Below are positions 57,703 to 64,000 of a stretch of 64,000 nt of DNA, in pieces. Source of the stretch: Methylophilaceae bacterium (GTDB lineage: Bacteria; Pseudomonadota; Gammaproteobacteria; Burkholderiales; Methylophilaceae); assembly GCA_028342535.1 (NCBI GenBank), contig JAOLWQ010000002.1, positions 97,484 to 161,483 on the forward strand. The letters run 5' to 3'. The stretch's first letter is position 1; every line of letters starts with the position of its first letter. The position numbers and the translations under genes are program-made. The notes below the pieces were generated by a model. It did not search any database and had not been told where the DNA came from. It was given only the letters and a program-made list of their open reading frames with translations.

Positions 57703-59637
57703 TTATAAATGTTTTAAGAATTCAATTACATCATCTTGCTCTCTTGTTCTTTTAAATTCAGGCAGGCTTAGCCAGAATTTTCTGCCATAAGGTTTAGATA
57801 CAATTCTTTGGTCACAAATCATCAAAACCCCTTTATCTAACTCATCACGTATTAGTCTTCCGGCTCCTTGCTTAAGGGTGATAATTGCTTTCGGGAGCTG
57901 AAATGTCATAAATGCATTAACGCCTTTAGCTGAGAGCATATTAATTTTTGATTCAAATATTGGGTCTCCAGGAGATTGGAATGGTAATTTATCAATGATT
58001 ACCAATGAAAGGGCTGACCCCCTTACATCTACACCCTCCCAAAAGCTTAAAGAACCAATTAAAACAGCATTGCCGTGACTCTTAAACTGCTCTAATAATT
58101 TTGTTTTAGAGCCTGCACCTTGGTTAAGAATTGGGTAATTGATATTATTTTTCTCAAATTCATCTCTTAATAGTACAGTTATTTCATTCATCGATTTAAT
58201 GCTAGTTGATAAAATAAATGCTCTTCCCTTTGAGGCAATAAGGAGTGGGTAAATATAGCTTACTAAATGATTATTAAATAATCTACTAGATGCTTCTGGC
58301 ATATCTTTTGGAACATATAAATATGCATTTTCCGAGTAATTAAACGGGCTTTTAAGTAATTTAGTTTTTGCATTTTCTAAACCCATTAAGGATTGAAAAT
58401 GATTAAAACTAGAATTCACTGCCAATGTTGCTGATGTAAAAATCCAAGCCGTATCGTTAATCTCTTGAAATTTTCTAAAATTATCTGCAATACTGATTGG
58501 TGTTATATTAAACTGAATTGATTTTGAGAATACCTCAATCCAGTATACATAATTTTGATCGACATCTTTGTTCCAGCGTTTTAATTTAGAAATAATTTCT
58601 TCAGTACGCTCTAGAAGTTTCTTAAAATCGATATCTTGATCGCTATACTCACTAAAAAAATTAGAAAGTTTATTAAGTTCAGCTATTAAATCTATTAGTT
58701 TTTCCTTAAAAAGGTCTAATTTTTCTATTTTTTCAATACCAATCCTCTGATTTCTTGCGTCAAAAAATAAATTCAATAGCTGTATTGCATCTATTATTAA
58801 TTTTGATAATTCTATTAATTTTTGTTTATCTTTGATATGTTTAGATAGAATTTGGTGCATATCCTGAATTAAATAAATAATTTGATTTGTAGAAAGATTT
58901 TCCCCAAAGAAAATGGAGGCAATCTCAGGGATTTGATGAGCTTCATCAAAGATAACAGTATTTGCTTTTGGTAAAATTTCTGATAATTCAGCATCTTTTA
59001 AAACCAAATCAGCAAAAAAAAGATGGTGATTAACAATTACAACTTCAGAAGTAATTGCTTTTTTTCTAGCTTTTATTAAAAAACAACTCTTATAAAATTC
59101 GCAATCCTGACCCATACAGTTTTCTTTAGTTGATGTTACAAACGGCCATATGGTGGATTTTTCTGGGATATTATTAAACTCAGATATTTCTCCTGATTCA
59201 CTATGATCTGATATTTTTTTTATTTCATGAATGTACTTTGCATCTTCTTTATTTAAAAATTGCCCTTCAAGTAATGAATTTTCCATTCTTAACTGACAAA
59301 TATAATTAGCTCTCCCCTTAAGAATGTTAATATTAATTGGAATCTTAAGGGCATCACGAATTGTTGGTATATCTTTAAAAAATAATTGATCTTGCAAATT
59401 TTTAGTTGCAGTGGAAATAACCACCTTTCCCCCATTCATTAAAGCTGGGACTAAATAAGAAAAAGTTTTACCTACTCCCGTACCAGCTTCTACAATTAAT
59501 GATTCTTTCTTTTCTACTGCTTCATTAACAATTTTAGCCATCTCAACCTGATCCTCTCGCTCATGAAAATTAGTTACGATTTCACTGAGAGGTCCTGATT
59601 TTTTAAAAAATTCTTCTATTATTATTTCTTTTTTCAT
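57703..59637 (-). CDS. yoaA: YoaA/DinG-type ATP-dependent DNA helicase with Fe-S cluster
   Basis: XPD-like superfamily 2 helicase of 644 residues. Walker A is EAGTGVGKT (50-58), the DEAH box is at 231-234, and cluster cysteines are Cys114, Cys174, Cys179 and Cys185 (CMGQDCEFYKSC). The C-terminal motif VI includes ITLKQGAGRLIRD. It belongs to YoaA/DinG, repair helicases acting on stalled forks; in E. coli YoaA binds the chi subunit of polymerase III. It is first in the yoaA-tsaB-rimI-holD-proS run. Confidence 0.9.
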   Translation of the reverse strand: MKKEIIIEEFFKKSGPLSEIVTNFHEREDQVEMAKIVNEAVEKKESLIVEAGTGVGKTFSYLVPALMNGGKVVISTATKNLQDQLFFKDIPTIRDALKIPININILKGRANYICQLRMENSLLEGQFLNKEDAKYIHEIKKISDHSESGEISEFNNIPEKSTIWPFVTSTKENCMGQDCEFYKSCFLIKARKKAITSEVVIVNHHLFFADLVLKDAELSEILPKANTVIFDEAHQIPEIASIFFGENLSTNQIIYLIQDMHQILSKHIKDKQKLIELSKLIIDAIQLLNLFFDARNQRIGIEKIEKLDLFKEKLIDLIAELNKLSNFFSEYSDQDIDFKKLLERTEEIISKLKRWNKDVDQNYVYWIEVFSKSIQFNITPISIADNFRKFQEINDTAWIFTSATLAVNSSFNHFQSLMGLENAKTKLLKSPFNYSENAYLYVPKDMPEASSRLFNNHLVSYIYPLLIASKGRAFILSTSIKSMNEITVLLRDEFEKNNINYPILNQGAGSKTKLLEQFKSHGNAVLIGSLSFWEGVDVRGSALSLVIIDKLPFQSPGDPIFESKINMLSAKGVNAFMTFQLPKAIITLKQGAGRLIRDELDKGVLMICDQRIVSKPYGRKFWLSLPEFKRTREQDDVIEFLKHL

Positions 59638-59764
59638 ATTTCGTTTAAATTTACTATTGATATAAGGAACTAAAACAACTGAGCATAAGTCACATCGTAC
59701 AAATGTTATTAATTAATTCTTATTTATCTAGATAAGCATAATTTTTTTATCATGTCTCGACATT

Positions 59765-59793
59765 TTGTGAATAACATAACATTTTTTTATAAT
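59765..59793 (+). promoter_or_regulatory. Probable sigma-70 promoter of ctpA
   Basis: TTGTGA (59765-59770) and a perfect TATAAT (59788-59793) are separated by exactly 17 bases. Transcription would begin near 59800. The rest of the 241-base gap between the yoaA start (59637) and ctpA holds this promoter, an imperfect TTATCTAGATAA palindrome (59724-59735) and the leader ORF; I see nothing else. Confidence 0.65.
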
Positions 59794-59829
59794 TTAATTC
59801 TACTTCTCATACATTATGAGGGAGTTTTA

Positions 59830-59877
59830 ATGTATATTCTGATTTATAAACAACTAAATTTTAAGATGAAAGTTTAA
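59830..59877 (+). CDS. Possible 15-codon leader ORF before ctpA
   Basis: ATG at 59830 follows a strong ribosome-binding sequence GAGGGAG (59818-59824) by 5 bases. It encodes MYILIYKQLNFKMKV and stops at 59875-59877, one base before the ctpA ATG. The ctpA start itself has only a weak ribosome-binding site, so coupling of ctpA translation to the leader is plausible. Expression is unproven. Confidence 0.4.
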   Translation: MYILIYKQLNFKMKV

Positions 59878-59878
59878 T

Positions 59879-61267
59879 ATGAGATTAAAACTAAAAAAAT
59901 TTATACCAATCCTTTGTGGTGCAATTATTGGAATTCTTATCAGTATTAATTTTCCAGTCTTTGCTGATAAAACAAAGTCTTCCACCCTTCCGATTGATGA
60001 GCTCCGAACATTTGCTGAGGTATTTGGAAGAATAAAATCTGATTATGTTGAGCCTATTGAAGATAAAAAATTAATTAATGAAGCATTAAATGGTATGTTA
60101 TCTGGCTTAGATCCTCATTCAACTTTTTTAGATCTGGATCACTTCAAAGATTTAGAGATGGGGACCACAGGTGAATTTGGTGGACTTGGAATTGAAGTTG
60201 GCATGGAAGATGGTTTTGTTTTAGTAATTTCACCTATTGAAGATACACCAGCATACAAGGCAGGCTTGAAAAGTGGCGATCTTATTATGAAACTTGATTC
60301 TAAAGATGTTAAGGGTTTAACCTTAAATGAAGCGGTAAAATTAATGCGAGGAAAGCCAGGCTCAACATTAAAGTTACTAATTTTAAGGAAAGGTCTTAAT
60401 AGTCCTTTTGAATTAAAAGTGACTAGAGCTCAGATTAAAACAAAAAGTGTTAAAGCTAAGCTTGTCGAACCTAACTTTGCTTACATCAGAATTACCCAGT
60501 TTCAAGAAAGAACTGGGGAAGACCTTGCTAAAGCTCTTAAAAAACTAAGGGCTGAAAATAAATTTGCTTTTAATGGGATCATTCTTGATATGAGAAATAA
60601 CCCTGGGGGACTTCTTAATTCATCCGTAGCAGTATCTGCTGCATTTTTGAAAGAAGGAGAATTAGTTGTTTATACAGAAGGCAGGGCACCTGACTCAAAA
60701 ATGAATCTAACAACATCTCCTGAAAATTTTATTAGAGATAATCCAGAGAAAAATAATTACCTTAAAGATTTGGCTGCTGATATCAAAGATACTCCAATGG
60801 TAGTTCTTATTAATAATGGATCCGCTTCAGCCTCAGAAATTGTTGCAGGAGCATTACAAGATCATAAACGTGCATTAGTTGTCGGTACTAGAAGTTTTGG
60901 TAAAGGCTCAGTTCAAAGCATCCTTCCCATGGCAAATGGAACAGCGATTAAGCTTACAACTGCAAGATACTTTACCCCTAATGGGAGATCTATACAGGGA
61001 AAAGGTATTGAGCCAGATGTCGTTGTAGAAGATGGGATGGAAAGTATTGCTATGCGTGAATCAGATTTAAACAATACCTTATCTAATCCTAATGAAGAAA
61101 AGAATAAAGAAGAAGAATCAACACCAAAAGTAGAAGATGTCCCTACTAGTGATGGTGCAGCGGCTTTGAGAAATTTTAAACCTACGAAGTTTGGCGAAAA
61201 AGATGACAAACAGTTTATAGAAGCATTAAATATTCTTAAAGGTATTGATCTTTATCAAAAAAACTAA
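59879..61267 (+). CDS. ctpA: Carboxyl-terminal processing protease CtpA
   Basis: Periplasmic S41 serine protease of 462 residues. It has an N-terminal signal or anchor (residues 8-29), a PDZ domain (about 95-183, GGLGIEVGMEDGF) and the S41 catalytic domain, with the nucleophile in GSASASE (about 315-320) and the lysine base in SFGKGS (Lys342). A low-complexity acidic region follows from about 395. Such proteases process or degrade envelope proteins and peptidoglycan hydrolases, which may link it to the EnvC-like protein. Promoter and leader ORF are described separately. Confidence 0.94.
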   Translation: MRLKLKKFIPILCGAIIGILISINFPVFADKTKSSTLPIDELRTFAEVFGRIKSDYVEPIEDKKLINEALNGMLSGLDPHSTFLDLDHFKDLEMGTTGEFGGLGIEVGMEDGFVLVISPIEDTPAYKAGLKSGDLIMKLDSKDVKGLTLNEAVKLMRGKPGSTLKLLILRKGLNSPFELKVTRAQIKTKSVKAKLVEPNFAYIRITQFQERTGEDLAKALKKLRAENKFAFNGIILDMRNNPGGLLNSSVAVSAAFLKEGELVVYTEGRAPDSKMNLTTSPENFIRDNPEKNNYLKDLAADIKDTPMVVLINNGSASASEIVAGALQDHKRALVVGTRSFGKGSVQSILPMANGTAIKLTTARYFTPNGRSIQGKGIEPDVVVEDGMESIAMRESDLNNTLSNPNEEKNKEEESTPKVEDVPTSDGAAALRNFKPTKFGEKDDKQFIEALNILKGIDLYQKN

Positions 61268-61287
61268 TTTAATGGCTTAAAGGTATT

Positions 61288-61911
61288 ATGCTTGATTCAA
61301 TCATTAATGAATTTGACAAAGCTCTTAAAATCTTAACCGTTGAAACAACACCTGAAAGATTAAGGCCTGATGAAGATTTTAAAAATTCACACGCTTTAAC
61401 TCCTCAAGAGAAAAAAATCCACAGTAGATTTATGCGCGTAAATCACTCTGGTGAGATATGCGCGCAAGCATTATATCGAGGCCAACTTTTCTTTAATAAA
61501 AATCATAAAATTCAAAAACAATTAGAAAAATCTGCAAACGAGGAGCTAGATCACTTAGCATGGTGCCAATCAAGAATTAAGGAGCTCAATGGCAGAATAA
61601 GCTATCTCAATCCAATTCTTTATTTAGGTTCTTTTGCTATTGGAAGCATAGCTAGCATTATTGATGAAAAATATAATCTAGGTTTCTTATCAGAAACAGA
61701 AAAACAAGTATCGCTGCACTTAGAGAGTCATTTAAAAAAAATCTCCTTAAAAGATAGAAGAACAATTGCAATAATTAAGCAAATGAAAAAAGATGAAGAG
61801 AGACATGAAGCATCAGCGAAATCAATGGGGGCTAAAGAATTACCTAATGTTATCCAAAAAACTATGAAATTTACATCTAAACTTATGACCGCATCAACAT
61901 TTAGAATTTAA
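61288..61911 (+). CDS. coq7: 3-demethoxyubiquinol 3-hydroxylase Coq7
   Basis: Di-iron monooxygenase acting at the penultimate ubiquinone step. The 207-residue protein has the ferritin-like motifs VNHSGEICAQALY and NEELDHLAWCQSRI (ExxH) in the first half and HLESHL...DEERHEASA in the second, forming the two-iron site. It lies 20 bases after ctpA. With ispB at 22878 it provides two ubiquinone steps in the window, consistent with aerobic respiration through the oxidase. Confidence 0.93.
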   Translation: MLDSIINEFDKALKILTVETTPERLRPDEDFKNSHALTPQEKKIHSRFMRVNHSGEICAQALYRGQLFFNKNHKIQKQLEKSANEELDHLAWCQSRIKELNGRISYLNPILYLGSFAIGSIASIIDEKYNLGFLSETEKQVSLHLESHLKKISLKDRRTIAIIKQMKKDEERHEASAKSMGAKELPNVIQKTMKFTSKLMTASTFRI

Positions 61912-61935
61912 AGGATTAGCGGATATAATTATTGT

Positions 61936-63999
61936 ATGGAAAACAAATTTCAAGAAGCTTTTGAGCTCCATAAAAATGGAAGCCTTCAGGAAGCAAAAAA
62001 AATTTATGAGGCAATATTACAAACAACTCCGAACGATTTTAATTGCCTTCACCACCTAGGGCTTATCGCAAAAAATAATAAAGAATATCTATTAGCCCTC
62101 GACCTATTCTCGCAAGCAATCAATATAAATCCAAAGAATGCTGCAGTTCATTTCAACCTTGCCAATACCTTAAAAGAGCTAAATAAAATAAATGATGCCA
62201 TTGCAAGTTACGATAAAGCAATTGAAATCAAGCCAGACTATGAACTTTATTTACTAAGGGGATTGGCCTTCTATGAGCTCGAAAAATTTGATGAAGCAGT
62301 ATCGAGTTATGATGAATCTATTAAGCTCAAACCAGATCCCATCACATATTGTAATAGGGGCTTAGCTCTTGTTGATCTGAACAAAATTGAAGTAGGAATT
62401 GCTGATTACGATAACGCTATCCAAATGGATTCTAATTTTATACAAGTAAGGCATAATCGCGGTCTTGCTTTAAAGTTATTAGGAAAGACAAAAGAGTGTA
62501 TTGAAGCATTTAAAGCAATAGTCAAAATAGAGCCTAACAACTATGAAAGTTTATATGAGATTGCTACGATATATAATGTTTTAAAAGAATTTAAATTAGC
62601 ATTAAATTTTTGCGGACAAGTCCTAAAAATTAACCCAAATCATAACCCAACAATTTTATTAGGTATAAAAATAAGAAAAAGAACATGTGATTGGACTTCG
62701 GATGAACAAGATATCACATATGCATTAAAAAATATAAATGATGGCGAAGAATCAGTTGGGCCATTTTCTTCATTAGCATTCTTTGCTGATCCAGCAATAC
62801 AAAAAAAATTAATTGAAAGGCATACCTCTAAAAAGTATCCTCCTAATAATTTTTTTAATAAAATCTTGCCTTATAAAAATCATAAAAAAATTAGAATTGC
62901 ATATTTTTCTCCGGATTTTTGCGATCATCCTGTTTCAAATTTAATGGTTGAATGCATTGAAAAACATGATCAATCAAAATTTGAAATATATGGATTTTCT
63001 TTGGTTGATAAGCCAGATGACCCAATTAATAAGAGGTTAAAAAAAGCATTCACAAAATATATAAACATAGAAAATAAACTAGCCAAAGATATTGTTAGGC
63101 TTGCCAGGGAAATGGAAATTGATATTTCGATCGATCTGGCAGTTTATACTGGGCAAACTAGGCCTGAAATTTTTGCTATGCGTACAGCGCCAATTCAAAT
63201 TAATTACCTAGGTTTTCCCGGCACTTCAGGGGCTGATTACTATGATTATATTATTGCTGATTCAGTTTTGATTCCAAAAGATAATCAAAAACATTACTCT
63301 GAAAAAATTGTTTACCTCCCAAGCTTTCAAGCGAATGATTCAAATCACCCTACTCCAAGTACTTTATTTAAACGTCAAGATCTTGGGCTCCCTGAAAAAG
63401 GTTTCATATTCTGTTGTTTTAATAATTCGAATAAATATAACCCATCTATTTTTGATAGTTGGATTAAGATACTAAGCAAGGTTAATGATAGTGTATTGCT
63501 TCTTTATGCCGATAATGAATCAGTAAAAACAAATTTAAGAAATGAAATTACCCTTAGAGGAATTAAGCCTTCTAGGCTTATTTTTGGAGATCGTTTACCA
63601 ATGCCTGAATACTTGGCAAGATTTAAAATTATTGATCTTTTTCTCGATACACTTCCCTTCAATGCTGGTACTACTGCTAGTGATGCACTTCGAAGCGGCT
63701 TACCAATACTAACTTGTAAAGGAAAGTCATTTGCTGGGCGAATGTGTTCCAGTTTATTAAATGCAGTTAACTTACCAGAGCTTATAACTTGCAGTCTAGA
63801 ACATTATGAGTCTCTTGCAATTGAGCTAGCAACAAATCCGGAACAGTTAAAAATTATTAGAGATAAGTTAGATAAGAGCTTGCCTACAGCTCCGTTGTAC
63901 AACAGCACTTTATTCACAAAAAATATAGAGTGTGCTTATTCAATGATATATGAAAGGATGCAAAATAAATTTAACGTAGAGCATATTATTGTGGAATAA
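61936..63999 (+). CDS. TPR protein with SPINDLY/O-GlcNAc-transferase domain
   Basis: A 687-residue glycosyltransferase-like protein. Residues 5 to about 240 hold about seven tetratricopeptide repeats with the A-x2-Y-x-A-I pattern; from about 310 comes a GT41-type domain with YFSPDFCDHPVSNLMVE (catalytic histidine region), INYLGFPGTSGADYYDYIIAD, CFNNSNKYNPSIFDSW and FNAGTTASDALRSGLPILT. It may glycosylate a protein such as flagellin or an envelope component; the substrate is unknown. The gene is complete and its stop is the last codon before the window end. Confidence 0.9.
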   Translation: MENKFQEAFELHKNGSLQEAKKIYEAILQTTPNDFNCLHHLGLIAKNNKEYLLALDLFSQAININPKNAAVHFNLANTLKELNKINDAIASYDKAIEIKPDYELYLLRGLAFYELEKFDEAVSSYDESIKLKPDPITYCNRGLALVDLNKIEVGIADYDNAIQMDSNFIQVRHNRGLALKLLGKTKECIEAFKAIVKIEPNNYESLYEIATIYNVLKEFKLALNFCGQVLKINPNHNPTILLGIKIRKRTCDWTSDEQDITYALKNINDGEESVGPFSSLAFFADPAIQKKLIERHTSKKYPPNNFFNKILPYKNHKKIRIAYFSPDFCDHPVSNLMVECIEKHDQSKFEIYGFSLVDKPDDPINKRLKKAFTKYINIENKLAKDIVRLAREMEIDISIDLAVYTGQTRPEIFAMRTAPIQINYLGFPGTSGADYYDYIIADSVLIPKDNQKHYSEKIVYLPSFQANDSNHPTPSTLFKRQDLGLPEKGFIFCCFNNSNKYNPSIFDSWIKILSKVNDSVLLLYADNESVKTNLRNEITLRGIKPSRLIFGDRLPMPEYLARFKIIDLFLDTLPFNAGTTASDALRSGLPILTCKGKSFAGRMCSSLLNAVNLPELITCSLEHYESLAIELATNPEQLKIIRDKLDKSLPTAPLYNSTLFTKNIECAYSMIYERMQNKFNVEHIIVE

Positions 64000-64000
64000 T

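Noticed and set aside
59724-59735. TTATCTAGATAA palindrome upstream of ctpA
   Set aside because: Arms of 6 bp are common throughout the window; kept only as a note in the promoter entry.

Overview
The window reads as one continuous stretch of a small, AT-rich, densely packed betaproteobacterial chromosome. Most gaps are shorter than 30 bases, many neighbours overlap by 4 or 8 bases, and no gap exceeds about 250 bases. Gene order is typical of Betaproteobacteria: rplU-rpmA-obgE-proB next to divergent ispB, coaE-zapD-yacG, a ctaC-ctaD-ctaG-ctaE cytochrome oxidase locus, and queA beside a leucine tRNA. The compactness and AT-richness suggest a streamlined aquatic member of the Methylophilales (OM43 or Methylopumilus type), but no methylotrophy marker lies in the window, so this is inference. 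I saw no insertion sequence, prophage, CRISPR array, rRNA or integration site.

Layout: 1-1153, end of proA, then nadD. 1126-5584, a five-gene biotin operon (bioB-F-H-C-D, minus strand). 5686-8853, trmL, then gpsA, an SH3-domain protein, secB, glutaredoxin and a rhodanese. 8959-11710, gpmI and an EnvC-like factor. 11712-17793, yjbQ, lspA, ileS, ribF, murJ. 17934-22692, rpsT, purE-purK, proB-obgE and rpmA-rplU. 22821-28416, ispB with a long leader hairpin, a small unknown gene, coaE-zapD-yacG, a copper-chaperone-like protein, a MutT/TenI fusion and argJ. 28364-32547, cysS, two cyclophilins, lpxH, nusB, ribH. 32554-37004, an OFA-type transporter divergent from phoB-phoR across a triple Pho box, then a lipoprotein. 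37005-43090, a very large FAD/Fe-S oxidase, hemJ, a PfkB kinase, apaH. 43099-52072, cytochrome c5 and the aa3-type oxidase with heme A synthesis and assembly factors. 52202-56066, DUF2244, tRNA-Leu(CAA), queA, a secreted unknown, short proS. 56076-59637, a HolD-like protein, rimI, tsaB and a YoaA/DinG helicase. 59879-63999, ctpA, coq7 and a TPR/O-GlcNAc-transferase-like protein.

The genes are mostly core housekeeping. Functional groups are biotin synthesis, aerobic respiration (the oxidase plus the ubiquinone genes ispB and coq7), phosphate sensing, envelope maintenance (murJ, lspA, lpxH, envC, ctpA) and replication/translation factors.

No large unknown system is evident. The most unusual signals are: lpxH lacks any ATG, GTG or TTG start that would include its metal-binding motifs, and its 5' end carries two inverted repeats. 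A 22-bp hairpin sits directly upstream of the TTG start of ispB. A 17-bp hairpin and several shorter perfect inverted repeats lie inside coding sequences; in the two imperfect long hairpins every mismatch becomes a G-U pair in the sense RNA. Others are a prolyl-tRNA synthetase without its editing insertion, an apparent replication psi subunit next to rimI, an OFA transporter with its small subunit apparently fused on, and a 15-codon leader ORF before ctpA.
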